64,000 bases of DNA from JAZGGS01 sp963749485 (lineage in GTDB: Bacteria > Bacteroidota > Ignavibacteria > Ignavibacteriales > Ignavibacteriaceae). The notes beneath the pieces were generated by a model, which was not told the origin of the DNA, ran no database searches, and worked only from the letters and a program-made list of their open reading frames with translations. The stretch covers positions 186,001 to 250,000 of the forward strand of contig CAVVMV010000003.1 of NCBI GenBank assembly GCA_963749485.1, written 5' to 3'. This document shows, piece by piece, positions 36,862 through 50,000 of this stretch. The number at the start of each line of letters is the position of its first letter. Position 1 is the first letter of the stretch. The position numbers and the translations under genes are program-made.

Positions 36862-39800
36862 TTAAAATTTCTGTATCTGTTTTTCTGGCATAATTATCGA
36901 AAATTTAAGCACCTTTTCACCAAATTTAGGTGATGATACAATTGCCAAATATAGTCCGGATGCAACTCTCAGACCTGACTCATTCTGTAAATCCCACCTT
37001 AAAAATGGTGAAGTTGGTGAAGATTTATCGGCTTGAGTCAAAGTTCTCAATAATTGTCCGGAAAGCGAGTAAACCCTAACAGTTATTTCATCCGGCAAAT
37101 TAGAAAAAGTTACAAACGGTTCATCTGAAGGACTATTCGTATAGCTAGTTGCAACATTAAATCCATACAATGGATTTGGGTAAACATTAACCCTGTTAAA
37201 GAGTTCACGTTCCTCAGCATCGGTTAACGCACCGCCTTCTTGGGTTTGAAATTGATAAACATCAGAAGTGGTGTATGGATAAGTATCAACATCAACAACA
37301 AACATATCGCCGGTAGTATAGTCAAATCCTGTTGTGTCCCGGTGAATTGCGATAGTGTAAAGAATATTAAAGAATGCGTTACTTGCCATCAACCTGTCTG
37401 TTGGTGTAGCTTCTGTAACATCTTCGGGAATTTCATAACCAGCAAAATTAGCCCAGGTTAATTCTGTTCCCTGGTAACCTGTATGCACTCTCCCAAGACC
37501 AACAACATCATTTGGATCGGTTGGCATCAAATCATCGTATGGGACATTGAAGATGAAAATATATTCACCTGTTACGTCAGCATCTGTTCCAGGATCCCAT
37601 ATTCCATCCGGATTACCTCCCTCTGATACCTTCCTCTCCAGGAATCCAACGGCAAGTTGGTATTCACCATAATAATCATCGTCTACCCAGGCAGTAAAAG
37701 GAACATCAACAATTCCTTCGCCTAGCTTACCAACTTCGGTTAGATCGACAACAACATCAGGATTATCGGTTGTTACCCCAGCGGCGAATGTATAGCTTTG
37801 TCTTTGAAGTGGAATTACCGCTCCAACGTATCCGTTAAGATATCTGAAAGCTTTGTTTTTACCTGTATCACCAAATCGCAATTCAACTTTTTTTAGTTGA
37901 TCGCCTTTGGTAAAATTATTATCTAATGACGATAATTTTGAACCACCGCCAGGGAGCTTTCTGCTCTGGTCATCCAGATCTGTACCTACGTAAAATACTT
38001 CCGTAGAAGCTGAATTGAACCATGGATTCAAAGTTTCTGCTACCATTGGTGAATCAATTCTAGGAAACTGATCTTCAATTTTAACAATAAAACCTTCAGT
38101 TTCAACTTGGTCAATCAAATCTGAACCATACAGATATTCTGTAGCTGAATCAAGGAGCACAGTATTAGTAGCGATGTTCTTCAGGTTCCAAGATGCAGCA
38201 TAATCTGTTGAACTACTATCAATCTGAAAAGTAACCTCATATTGGTCACCTGTTAAAGCAGTCTTCGTCACAACATCAAATATTAATTCACCCTGGGAAG
38301 GTCCATCAATATGAGTTGATGATCCTACTGCAACAGGAGGAGTGTATAAATCCTCTCCTAAAACTACTGTAATTATTTTAGGTATATTTTCTACCTCGCC
38401 CACAAATCCGGCTGCAGATAAGTAGTAATCTCCTTCATCGCCAAAAACGGCATTTTCATCCATCGGCAAAAGTGCGTCATAATTAAGAGCATAGGAAGTA
38501 AATGAAAAGTAATAAGGTACGCCTTTAACTAGATTACCACCATCGAATGGATTTTCTGTAACTCTAACCCTGATACGTCCACGTACCGGATCTGAGTAAA
38601 CTTGGACATCTAATTTGTTTTCTGACTCGGAGAACAGTAATTCTCTACCACCGGTTTCTTGGTTTTCCTTAAATATATCCTGTATGAAATTATCTGCCTG
38701 GAAAGATGTGTGGAGTTTTATGTTTTGTACGCCTCCAACAATTTCCTGTGTTGAGTTAGTTTTATATGCTGAGACATTAATTCCCTGGAATCTATTATCC
38801 CAGGCCTCCGTCTGATCAAGAAAACTAACCTGATTACTTACAGGTATTAAAAAGTCTATAAACTCAGGGCCAGATTCAACTTCAACTTGAAGAGTTGGTG
38901 GTGGTGTAGGAGCCCTGAAATTACCGTCAAAAATAAACTGTGCACCGTCATCAATTCCACGGGCAACAGTAATCGAATTTAATCTATCAGATCCCTGACC
39001 AACAACGTACGCAACTACAATTTCTAGATCTTCTTCACCTTCAACCAACTGAAATGGTCCAACATTGGTCATTTGTCGTTGATCAGTAGGAACAGTAGAA
39101 AGCCAGCCAAAATTTGTTACCGGGTCGCCGGAATACCATAATCGTGGATCTAAACTAGGGTCATCACAAGGTATACCGAAAACATCGCCCCAGGCGTCAA
39201 CGCAAGGATCAAACACTTCACCTAATCTTAACCTGCCAAGCATATAATTTCTTGCTTCAAATTCATCATTCGGATCACCCCGAAGCGGATCGGATTGGAC
39301 GTAATGAACAAAGGATGAAACATCCAGGTTTTTAGCACCGGGGAATTCCTTAATACCAAGATTCTGTCCTCTAAAACTATATGCTGTGTCTAAGGGTGTG
39401 TCAACACCCTCAGTATACTCTCCGTCACCATCAGTTATCAACATAGGTTTCTCCAGGAATGAAAGATTTAGGACCGGAGAAAAAGTCAATCATATAACAG
39501 GGAATTTGAGGTCCATAACCACCCGGATCATCCTCGAGCTCCATTATATGTGAACCCGGCATTGCGAGGAACATCCACACCCACTAAATCATCCTCATGC
39601 TCTGCTCCAAGATCAGGATCTGCCCATGCACCAAAGTAAACACGTATCAAGCACACTGGCTACTAAACCGGAATTTCTTATCCGATATCTTATGAACAAC
39701 ATGTTACCGAGTGCACCTTTAGATGCAAACCCGAAAATAGTTTGACGTATTTCAACACCTTGTGGATTAACACCTGCAAACCTGGTTCTTTGAGCACCCG

Positions 39801-40427
39801 GTTGTCCATCTGTGTAAACGCACCACGCGGTTTCATCTCCTAGTAAATCGGGCATATCTTCATCAGGATCCCATATATACCATTCCCATTTAAATCTACG
39901 GGATTGTATTGCCCATCACCGTTTCCATCGTAGAAATCCGCTTCAAATTTATCTACTGCAGTTTTCCAATCTATCCAGCTTTGACCAAATGGTTCATCCT
40001 CTCTATTAACAACATATAAGACTGCATCTGGATCGTTCGGACCACTTTCAACGGTGCCGGGTGTCATATTCTCAACAAGAGAAGCCGATGCTTGTGCAAA
40101 TGCCCAAAGGTTTCCATTAGTAAGTCCACTCATAAAGAAACCACTTGAAAAGAGAAAAGAGCTATTACCAAATCTTCCAAGTGTACCGTCTGGCGGGATG
40201 TTAACATCTGCAATAGTTCCAACTCTGTTAATTGGAATATTAAGATTATTAATATTGAATCTGTAAGCATCACCTTGTTTACCCGATGTTGTGGTTTTAT
40301 TTAAGGTATATTGCTTATTACTTCTATTTCCTTTTTTATCTCCTTCCATAAAGCCCATAAACAGCAACGCTATTACTGCTATTAAGAAGATAAACTTAGG
40401 ATAATATAAGGTCTTATTTTTTCTCAT
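36862..40427 (-). CDS. Large secreted protein with T9SS-type C-terminal sorting domain (several frameshifts)
   Basis: About 1,185 residues. The N-terminus (MRKNKTLYYPKFIFLIAVIALL) is a signal or anchor helix. The body is rich in Asp/Gly/Asn turns such as DGNGDGQYNPVDLNGNG, which look like calcium-type loops, and beta-sandwich text in the second half. The C-terminus has the sorting-domain pattern: NVYPNPLYGFNVA, ITVRVYSLSGQLLRTL, SGLRVASGLYLAIV. At least three breaks near 39870, 39640 and 39540 separate the N-terminal part. Its catalytic role, if any, is not visible. It lies 58 bases after the TonB receptor and 63 bases before the PorV-like gene. Confidence 0.75.
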
Positions 40428-40485
40428 TTTAACTACCCTATTTAATAACTAAAATCATAATTTAAATTTCTATTAAAGACCAAGA

Positions 40486-43325
40486 TTAACCTTTAAGTCC
40501 GAGTCTAATTAAACGAGGGATACCGAAATTAACAGGGTCTCTCTCAAGCGATTCATAATCTTGCCTAAATCCTTCGCCGTTAGATTGAACGGCTGCTCGT
40601 CCTTCATCTGTGTTAAGGAATCCTGTGGTATAGGGATCACCAGTTGATCTCCAAACTGCGGTAACATTTTCACTTCCCAGTACATTCTGAATCCATAGGT
40701 ATGGTGTAACTAAAAGCCCGCCAACACCAAATGATTTCTCAACTTTCAGATCTATCCTAAAAGTACCGGGGGCATTCCGAGAATTAACATAACCAATAGT
40801 ACTTGGTCCACCGTTGTTTCCTGATAAAATATCGAAGAAATCAAGAGGAGTATAAGGTCTTCCGGAAGCAAATGAGAATAAAGCATTCACTCCGGTCATT
40901 TCCAATATACCAAGTTCACCTTCAGGCACATAAAAATCAATAGTTGCCACACCAGTGTGTCTTTGGTCGAAATCAAGAGGTGCAATCACTTTCGGGGCTT
41001 CATTATCTAAGCTTCTGAAGACGGCAGTCTGGCTGGAGTTTGTTGATGAACCAGTGCCTTCTGCAACTGAAAATGTATATTGCAATGAAAAGCTGAAATA
41101 ATTTAGCCTGGTTACATCAAGCGAAAATGCCAAACCTTTAGTGGTTCCAAAGTCAGAATTAACCGGATGGATATAAGTTTTTAGCTCACCACCTTCAGGA
41201 ACTCTCTGGAAGAAACTCTGTTGCCGGTTAACTAAACCCTTTATATTCTTGTAAAACAAAGTAATGTTCATTGCAGCATTGTCACCAAGTAACTGTCTGA
41301 ATCCAACTTCATACGAAGTGGTTTCTTCAGAAATGATAGAGCCATCCTGAACATATTGCGGATCAAAACTGAAATAAATTGATCTAAATCAAAAGGTGTA
41401 AAGTATAGATCAGTTAACTGTGGAATTTGAATAAATCTACCATACTGGGCATGGAAAACGGTGCTTTCAGTTACAGGAAAACCTAATCCTATACGAGGAG
41501 AAAATTCAAGTTCAGCTTCTTTTTCTACAAAATCACCCGGATCAAAATCGTTAGGATCGGTTCCTCCGGCAAATGGTAAAAGTACATCATTCCCGTTACA
41601 TCTACAATTGGATCTTTCAATATATCAGTTTTAGTATCAAAATAATCCATTCTTAAACCAATATTCAATACGAGATCTTCAAGTTCAAACCTATCCTGTA
41701 TATATGCATATGCAAACAGTGGTTCTTTTGGTGCAAATTCCATCGCCACTACTGGTTTTTTCTTTACCTCTTATATCATATCCAAATACTGTTGGCTGCT
41801 GAACTTCAAATAATGAATCTAATCCTGCTATCTGTAAGAGTAGTCTGATCGCCAACAGCTAATTGAACAGGATTAATTGTATAATTTCTTATAAGGTTAA
41901 AATTGACACCTCCGCCAATTTCAAACAAATGATTATCAATCTGCGAAGTAAAAGTTGCATCCGCATTTAATTGATCATTTTCCTGGCGCTGATAGAAGTT
42001 ATTTATTCTTCCATAGTCCCAGAATACATTATTCTCATCTTTTTGAACCCTTTGACCATCTCTGGTAAGTGTAGCTCCAAATAAGTTGGCAAATGTTACA
42101 CTATCGCCATAAGCAAAAAGATCATCTCCAAAATGAGGATCAAATTGGTTGAACTGATCTCTCTTAACACCAACATTCAAGTTCCAGAATGATTGGCCCA
42201 ACGTTTGGGTGATTCTTGCACTAAACGAGTAATTATTTTGCTCTCTTGCAGGATTAAACTCAGCATTATTTTTTGCATAAGAGTGTACGTATGTCCGGTA
42301 ATCTCTAAAGTTTACATTTGCGCCGAGATTAATTCTGAAATCTCCAACATTGTGAGTGGTTCTACCGGTAAATCTCCAGATAGATGAATTCATCTGTTCT
42401 CTGGCTGTAAGGTTTTTCCGATCGATTCAAAAGTTCTGTCGATAGCCACTGGATTACTATCCTGATTCCATCCTCTTTCACCAGATAAGAACATAGTGTG
42501 ATCTGGATTTCCCGGGATAATTGGACCACTTAAATTCAAAGTGTATAGATTATAACCATAATCATCAGTGAATTGAGAAGAAATAACATCAGCAAATACA
42601 TTGTAATTAGATTGACCGGATTTTGTTGTAATATTAACAATACCGGATTGAGCCTGTCCGTATTTTGCCTCATAACCACCAACCTGGAATGAAACCTGGT
42701 CGATAGCATTATCACTTACCTGAGAGCGGTTTGCTCCATTGAATACATTAGTTTGTGGTACCCCATCAACAATGTAAAGAACCTCAGAGCTTCTACCACC
42801 TCTAACATTAACGGTTGCGTTACCATCAACACCACCACTACCTTCCTGTATTACAACACCCGATTGAAGACCAACTATATTTGTCACTCCCTTAACAGGT
42901 AAACGAGCAATTTGGTCTGAATCGATAACTTTTACGGTGTTTGTTGATTTTTCCTCGAAGAATTTTTTACCCTCAACCACAATATCCGGCAGGGTAAAGT
43001 CGGTAGATAGTTCAATATTTAATTCATAAGTAATATTGGCAACTATTCTAACCTCCTGTATCGTTTTAGCTGCATAACCAACATAACTGACTTTCACATC
43101 ATAAGTACCGGGAGTAATGTTCAGAATGAAGTAGTTTCCTTCAATGTCGGTTGCGGCACCAAGGTTAGTACTTAAAATAATAATATTAGCACCAATTAGT
43201 TCTTCCTGCGTATCAGCATCAATAATTTTTCCGCTCATTTTACCCACTCCCGATTGGGCAAAAGCAGAAGATGCAAGAAAGCTAAAAGTAAGAACCACTA
43301 ATAACATTGTAAAAATTTTATTCAT
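40486..43325 (-). CDS. TonB-dependent receptor, carboxypeptidase-regulatory-like N-terminus (several frameshifts)
   Basis: About 946 residues. After a signal peptide (LASSAFAQ) comes a carboxypeptidase-regulatory-like domain (GKIIDADTQEELIGANIII, GTYDVKVSYVGY). The plug follows (VNVRGGRSSEVLYIVDGVP), then the barrel, with many aromatic strands. Breaks lie near 42412 (one A missing in an A-run), 41810, 41770, 41580 and 41385. The joined text flows well through each, for example LDQFISFDPQYVQDGS. No TonB box is obvious. The substrate is unknown; these receptors usually import carbohydrates, metals or cofactors. It begins with a GGAG site and leads a run to the sorted protein and PorV-like protein. 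Confidence 0.85.
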
Positions 43326-43399
43326 CTCTTCTCCACGAAGTTTATTGAATAATTTGTCTCATATTTATCAAGAATGATTATTAAAAAATTAATACACTA

Positions 43400-43447
43400 A
43401 AAAAAACGGGCGAATTAACCAATGTAATAATTGGATAACCCACCCGT
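43400..43447 (-). terminator. Probable terminator after the BNR-like gene
   Basis: Nested inverted repeats (AACGGG/CCCGTT outside, CCAAT/ATTGG inside) precede a run of eight Ts on the minus strand, just past the stop at 43458 and before the TonB receptor. The stem is imperfect in the middle. Confidence 0.6.
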
Positions 43448-43457
43448 TCCAATTAGA

Positions 43458-45349
43458 TTATAATTTTATTTCAATAGCATCATTTTCTTTGGATGATGTA
43501 AAATTACCTGCATTAAGTGTATATATATACAATCCAGATGAAAGCTGTGATGCATCAAAGTTAACATCATATGCACCGGCTTCCTGGGTTGTATTAACTA
43601 ATGTAGCAACTTCATTTCCTAACACATCGTATACTTTTAATGTTACATCTGCTTCTTTCAGCAAGTGTATAATTAATTTGTGTACTTGGGTTAAACGGAT
43701 TAGGATAGTTTTGACCTAATGAAAAACTATTAACTGTTATTTCATCATCCACACCAACTGTGGTTTGGAATGTCATAGTTTCATGCAGCCATTTTGTATC
43801 GTTTGACCAGCTATTCTGACCGGCAACCTGACCATTAAATACGGCTATACCGGGTATTGCATCTTCCATATACATATAATGAACGGTAGCCATATCACCA
43901 TCATAATCGATTCTTCTTGCACAGTATGGATACATTTCCATTACGTCCGCATCGCCTTTTAGGATACCAACGTTAGACCATGTGGCACCACCATCTTCAG
44001 AAAAAGTATAGTATAAATCGGTAAAATAAACTATACCAGTTTCAGTTCCACCGTCACCGGGATACAAATTCCATGCACTGGTTCCGATTGCTCCAGTATA
44101 TTCCATAGCCTGCCAGCAAACAAACACAACTTGTCCATTTTCTGAAACAGAAACGTTTGGATAAGCCTGACCAATACCGTTACCAGGATAAGTTCTAACG
44201 GTAGTTCCGCCGGTGATTAAATTTCCGTCTACATCCTCAGGAGCATCCATCAGAGGATCGGATACTGAGATCCATTCCTGGTTTGCACTATTCCAGTAAA
44301 CGATAGCAAATACGTTAGTAGTATCAACAGCTCCTTCAAGAACACCTTCACCATAACCATTAAGTACTAAATGTGTTACTCCTGTATTGTCAACATTACC
44401 ATTTATCTGTCCGAAGTTATCAAAATACGGGGCATAAGTTCTGTTAACAACCTGTCCATAAACAGGGAAACGCCTGAACCAACACCGGGGATAAGACCTG
44501 CCCAGGTTCCACCGCCATCAGTGCTTCCGTACCAATACACTATATCCGGTGTTCCTACTAAGCCTGCACCTTCCCATGTTCCAACAAATGCTAAATTCAT
44601 TCCATCAGCCGAACGGTATAATGGAATCTTCGGATGGTACCTCCGGTAGCTGCCAATAAATCAACGTTTGCATCGCCATCACCAACATGAGCAACAGAAT
44701 CAAATGATGCACCACCATCAGTTGAAACAAATATATCATCATTGGTATCTGAAGCTAAAATTGTTCCATCATCCTGGTAAGTAAAACTTGGAAAGTTACC
44801 GCCAAACGAAACAGTTGGGAATGGTAAAACTGGAGTAAAGTTTACTAAATCAATTACTGAATGATATGATGTGCCACCACTGTGAGCCATCATTAAAACA
44901 TTACCATCTAACGGACCGCCATCACAGTACTGAAGAGTTCCCCAGCCATATGAGTCGCTTCCACTGGTTGCGGCAGTTTCATCAAAAGCTGAGAAGTCGT
45001 CTTCCAAACCGCCGAATGAAATATAAGAGAATCTGGTTGTTCTTTGACCTGCTGCATCGGGCATTCTTTGCATACCAACCATCATAGGATCTAATGTTCC
45101 ATCGCCGTCAAGATCAAATAGTTCTAACATCGGACCAATAGCATTATTACACATATAGTCATAACCAGTAGTAAATAATTCTGTACCGGGAACAAGAGCC
45201 GGGGAATTGTATCCCTGCTGGGAAACAACAACCTGATTCTGGTTTGAAAGAACGGTCATTTTTTCAACAACCACATTTCTGTTTTGTGCAAAGGCAAGTG
45301 AACTGATCAAAGCCATTGCTATTAATAAGACAGGAAATTTTTTTATCAT
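43458..45349 (-). CDS. Secreted sialidase/BNR-like protein with T9SS-type sorting domain (frameshifted)
   Basis: About 630 residues. It has a signal peptide (KFPVLLIAMALISSLAFAQ) and an excellent ribosome site (AAAGGAG) before the ATG at 45349. The body has repeats of BNR/Asp-box type (IFVSTDGGASFDSVAHVGDG, YYTFSEDGGATWSNVG, YWYGSTDGGGTWAG) as in sialidase-like propellers; no catalytic residues are assigned. The C-terminus has the sorting pattern NSFSLGQNYPNPFNPSTQI, LKVYDVLGNEVATL and SSGLYIYTLNAG. Breaks are near 44615, 44460 and 43655. Surface role likely; the ligand is unknown. Confidence 0.8.
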
Positions 45350-45709
45350 AGCCTACTCCTTTTATTATTGGTTAATGTAATTAAGTTTCCGAAAACTTTA
45401 TTTAGAATGCTACCCGCAATTCTTTGTGTTAAGATTATTGTTAAATTTTAAACACTTTATCAAATTAACACTCACTTGGTTTTATGTCAAGTTTTCAAAC
45501 AATAAATATTTGCTATACAGAATTAACGTTTTTTTTGAAAAATGTCAATAGAGATAAAAATCCGCTAAAATTTAATATAAACCGAATAATTAGCTTGTTA
45601 ACCGTTTATTTATGATTTTCAATTTTTTTTATCCAAAACGGTAAGGCAATTAAACACTTCTCTCTTTTCTTAAATAAATAATTAGCAATCGTAAATGTGT
45701 TCAATTAAA
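45350..45709. other. Intergenic stretch without a supported gene
   Basis: These 360 AT-rich bases lie between the BNR-like gene start and the trxA stop. They hold the ribosome site of the BNR-like gene at the left end, and presumably its promoter and the trxA terminator. I see no coding frame, hairpin plus T-run, or tandem repeat that I can defend. Confidence 0.5.
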
Positions 45710-46030
45710 CTAAACCTGTGCATTTAATTTTTCAACTATATTAGTTTTTGGAACAGCACCAATTATGGTATCCTTCAATTCACCGTCTTTAAAAAGCAAT
45801 AATGTAGGAATGCTTCTTACACCATATTTAATTGAGGTTTGCTGATTCGAATCCACATCCAGTTTTCCAAATTTAGCTTTTCCATCATATTCGGTTGCCA
45901 GTTCTTCCACAATAGGGGCAATCATTTTACAGGGTCCGCACCAAACTGCCCAAAAATCTATTAGTACCGGTAAATCTGAATTTATAACTTCAGCTTCAAA
46001 ATTGTCGTCTGTTATTTCTACTAGTCCCAT
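45710..46030 (-). CDS. trxA: Thioredoxin
   Basis: A 106-residue cytosolic thioredoxin with the active site VWCGPCKM near residue 31, the cis-proline segment VRSIPTLLLF and the conserved VDSNQQTSIKYG region. The length is standard and no signal or anchor is present. It reduces disulfides for ribonucleotide reductase and other enzymes. It lies 40 bases after the SDR gene. Confidence 0.95.
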   Translation of the reverse strand: MGLVEITDDNFEAEVINSDLPVLIDFWAVWCGPCKMIAPIVEELATEYDGKAKFGKLDVDSNQQTSIKYGVRSIPTLLLFKDGELKDTIIGAVPKTNIVEKLNAQV

Positions 46031-46070
46031 TATTATTCCTTGAGTTTATCTTTTAAAAAATGTTCAATTT

Positions 46071-46886
46071 TTAATTTTGCCCCACATAACTTACAATGTC
46101 TTCCCCGCCGTCAGCATTTATTATTCCGCCGCTAATCCATTCCCCTCCATCTTTACATAGGAGCGAGATTACTTTCGCAACATCTGAAGTGGTTGTTAAC
46201 CTTTTTTTCGGGTTCTTCTTTAAAGCAATATTAACCATTTCTGAACTGCCGGGTATTTTTCTAAGAGCAGGCGTATCAGTTACACCAGCCATAATTGCAT
46301 TTACCGAAATATCCATTTGTCCAAGTTCAACCGATAATTGTCTTACGTGAGATTCAAGAGCAGCTTTGGCTGCAGATACGGCACCATAATATGGAATTGA
46401 TGAGCGCCCCCCTGAACTGGTCATGGCAAAAACTCTTCCCTGTTTAGCAAGAAGGTTATTCAGATAAAGTTCCTGCACCCAGTAAACTAAAGAGTGAGCC
46501 ATCACATCAAGTGTCATTTCCATTTGTGCATGAGTTATGCCTTGCTCTTCTTCTTTAGGAATAAATTGTCTTAAAGTTCCAAAAGCTAATGAATGCATAG
46601 TCACTTTAATAAGAGGTTCGCCATTAAGTTTTTTCTTAATTTCGTTAACTATTTCGTTTCTCTTAAATCTATCGGCAGCATTTACATTAAAGAATAAAGC
46701 TTCACATCCATTTTTATTTATCTGGCTAATAATTTTTTCAACATTGTGCATTGTGGCTTGCCTATCTAGATGCACTCCGATTATGTTGTAACCATCTGCA
46801 GAAAGTTTCACAGCGGTTGCTTCGCCAAATCCTGATGAAGCACCTAAAATTACAGCCCAGTATTTTGAATTGTTATTTTTACTCAT
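46071..46886 (-). CDS. Short-chain dehydrogenase, enoyl-ACP-reductase-like
   Basis: The 271-residue SDR has a Rossmann start (VILGASSGFGEATAVKL) and the catalytic serine, tyrosine and lysine in MTSSGGRSSIPYYGAVSAAKAAL. An HSLAFG segment near residue 98 resembles the HS(I/L)AF motif of FabI-type enoyl-ACP reductases, and the end has INADGGEDIV. The Y-x-x-x-K spacing is that of a classical SDR. It may be a FabL-like enoyl reductase of fatty-acid synthesis or another SDR. A defined fab cluster is not nearby. Confidence 0.78.
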   Translation of the reverse strand: MSKNNNSKYWAVILGASSGFGEATAVKLSADGYNIIGVHLDRQATMHNVEKIISQINKNGCEALFFNVNAADRFKRNEIVNEIKKKLNGEPLIKVTMHSLAFGTLRQFIPKEEEQGITHAQMEMTLDVMAHSLVYWVQELYLNNLLAKQGRVFAMTSSGGRSSIPYYGAVSAAKAALESHVRQLSVELGQMDISVNAIMAGVTDTPALRKIPGSSEMVNIALKKNPKKRLTTTSDVAKVISLLCKDGGEWISGGIINADGGEDIVSYVGQN

Positions 46887-47012
46887 TCGTATTACATGTT
46901 TTTAACTATCATCGCAAGCAATTATACAAAATAGGTAAAAGTGAAACAAATTTTTTAAACTATTGACTTTTACCAGGAATATTATTTGTCATAATTTCTT
47001 AAATATAAATAA

Positions 47013-50000
47013 TTAGGAATTCAGACGGAGAGATCCATCACCAAGCAAGGTTGTTACTTCTTTAATAAGATCCTCGGATACTTTTACCCTGTACTCCTTT
47101 AATGAATATAGTGAACCGCGTGAACCATTTTTCCCAAGTGAAAGAAAAACAGGAGTGTTGCCTTTATTATTTTCAAGAATGGGTTTTAGAAAGGATATTT
47201 TATCGGCGGACACAACATCTTTATTAATGTTAATATTTATACTTTTAGAAAGTTCTTCTCTTGCTCTATCCAACGGCAACAAGTTTATTAACATGAATTT
47301 TTACAGCATCACCGCTGCTTTCTAACTTCCCAACAACTAAAACTGATTCTTCTTCTTCAACATACTCACCATCATTGGCAAATATTTTTGAAAACATTAT
47401 ACATTCACAAGAACCGGAAAAATCATCAATAGTAAAGAATGCCATATTCTTACCAGATTTATCTATTTTTTTTCTAACACCTGTTATTACCCCGCAAACT
47501 TTAACAACATTCTTCTTCATTTATATTTTTATCTTTGCCAATATGAAAATTTGTAAAAGAATTATATTCAACATCATATTTATGTAAGGGATGACCTGAT
47601 ATGTAAAAACCAACGGCTTCTCTTTCTTTTCCAAGTCTTTCCTTTTCACTCCATGGATTAATATCCTGAAGTTCCGGTTCAGTTATTTCCAAATCTTCTA
47701 TACCACCGAATAAAGAATTCCCATTAGAAAAAACTGAGTGTTGCATTTTACCACCAAACTCAAGAGCTTTTTCTACTGCATTATACAGCGAAGCGCGATT
47801 GGTATCCATAGAATCGAACGCACCGGCAGTTACTAAGCCTTCAAGAGTCCTTTTGTTTACCAACCTTGTATCAACGTTAATGCAAAAATCGAAAATGCTG
47901 GTGAAATTTCTTTCAAGTTTTTTCCGTACTTTAATAATTTCTTCGACAGCATTTTTACCAACATTTTTAATTGCATTCATTCCAAATCCTATCCTGCCAT
48001 CAGTAACATCAAAGTTAACAGAAGCATTATTTACATCAGGCGGAAGTACCTTAATATTTAATCGGCGGCAATCTTCTAAAAAGTTTGAAACTTTATCAGT
48101 GTTCTCAAACTCGTTGGTTAGGTTAGCAGCAAGAAATTCTGAGGGATAATGAGCTTTAAGGTAAGCTGTTTGGTATGCAATGTAACTATATGCAACAGCA
48201 TGACTTTTATTAAAACCGTAGTTAGCAAATTTATCTATTGAAACAAAAATTTCTTCGGCTATTTTTTTACTAATTCCCTTGGCATCTGCACCATCAATAA
48301 ACTTAGTTTTTTGCTCCTTCATTGCAAGAAGATCTTTTTTACCCATTGCACGCCGAAGGATATCTGCTTCGGCAAGGCTCATTCCGCCAATTTTGTTTGC
48401 AATCTGTATTACCTGTTCCTGGTAAACTATAATTCCGTATGTTTCTTTAAGAATATCTTCTAAAATTGGATGAAGATATTTAACCTGTTTTCTTCCAAAT
48501 TTTCTATCAATAAATTGATCAATAAATTCCATAGGTCCAGGACGGTACAATGCATTCATTGCAGCAAGATCGCTTAAACTTGTGGGATTAAGTTTTTTAA
48601 GGTGCTCGCGCATTGGGGGAGATTCAAACTGGAATATCCCTGTGGTTTGTCCTTTTGCAAAAAGCTGGTAAGATTTTTCATCATCCAGAGGAATTTCATC
48701 AATATCAATTTCTACATTATGATTTTTCTTAATAAGCGAAAGTGTATCACGAATTATTGTTAAAGTTCGTAATCCTAAGAAATCCATTTTAAGCAGTCCT
48801 GCTTGCTCAATATCTTTCATATTGTACTGAGTAACAATATCGTTTTGTGCAACAGCATTTGCAAGCGGAACATAATCACTAACATCACCTGGCGTAATAA
48901 CCACACCTGCAGCATGCTTCGATGCATTCCTGTTCATTCCTTCAAGAACTTTTGCATGTTTTATAAGTTCCTGTATTTCAGGTTCTTTCGAAGTTCTCAC
49001 CCATTTAAGTTCGGGCACTTCATTTAGCGCCTGTTCAATTGAAAACACTTTACCAAACTTTGAAGGAATGTACTTGGTAATATTATTAACAGTGGGTATT
49101 GGGATTTTTAAAACTCTTGCAACATCTCTTATAACAGCTTTTGATGAAAGACGATTAAAAGTGATTATCTGGGTTACACACTCTTCACCATATTTTTCTT
49201 TAACATAATCTATCACATCACTACGCTGATCATCGGCAAAGTCCACGTCTATATCAGGCATCGATTTTCTTGCAGGATTTAAGAATCTCTCGAAGAGAAG
49301 ATTATACTTAAGGGGATTTATAGTTGTTATTCCAAGTGCGTAAGCTACTATGCTTCCGGCAACACTTCCTCTTCCTGGTCCTACCGGAATGTTTTTACTT
49401 TTAGCAGCATTAATAAAATCCTGAACAACAAGAAAGTAACCGGAAAAACCCATGCTCTTTAATGGTATCGATCTCAAAATTAAATCTCTCTTTCACTTCG
49501 CCTGTAAACTCAAGCTTTTTCTCTTTTAATCCTTCTCGCGCAAGCAATTCAAAATATTCATCAATCGATTCTGCTGATGAATCATCTGGAATTGGAAACT
49601 CAGGGAAATGATGTCCTTCAAAATCTAGCTGCAGATCAATTTTAGAATCAATCTCTAAAGTGTTTTCAACTGCACCATCATAATCTTTAAATAAATCAAT
49701 CATCTCTTTTGCAGATTTAAAATAAACCTGGTCTGTTCCGTATCGTAAACTCCTGTAATCGGCACCATTTTTATCCCCAAGTAATAATAAAATGTTATGC
49801 GCAATTGAATGATCTTTTTCTATGTAGTGGCAATCATTTGTAGCAACTAATTTAATCCCTAATTCCTTAGAAATCTTTGGCATCATTTCCAGGATTGGTT
49901 TATCAATCGGCATTCCATGATCCTGGATTTCCAGGTAAAAATCATCTTCAAATATCTCTTTATAAACTTTGGCAACCTGTTTTGCCTTATCGTAATTTCC

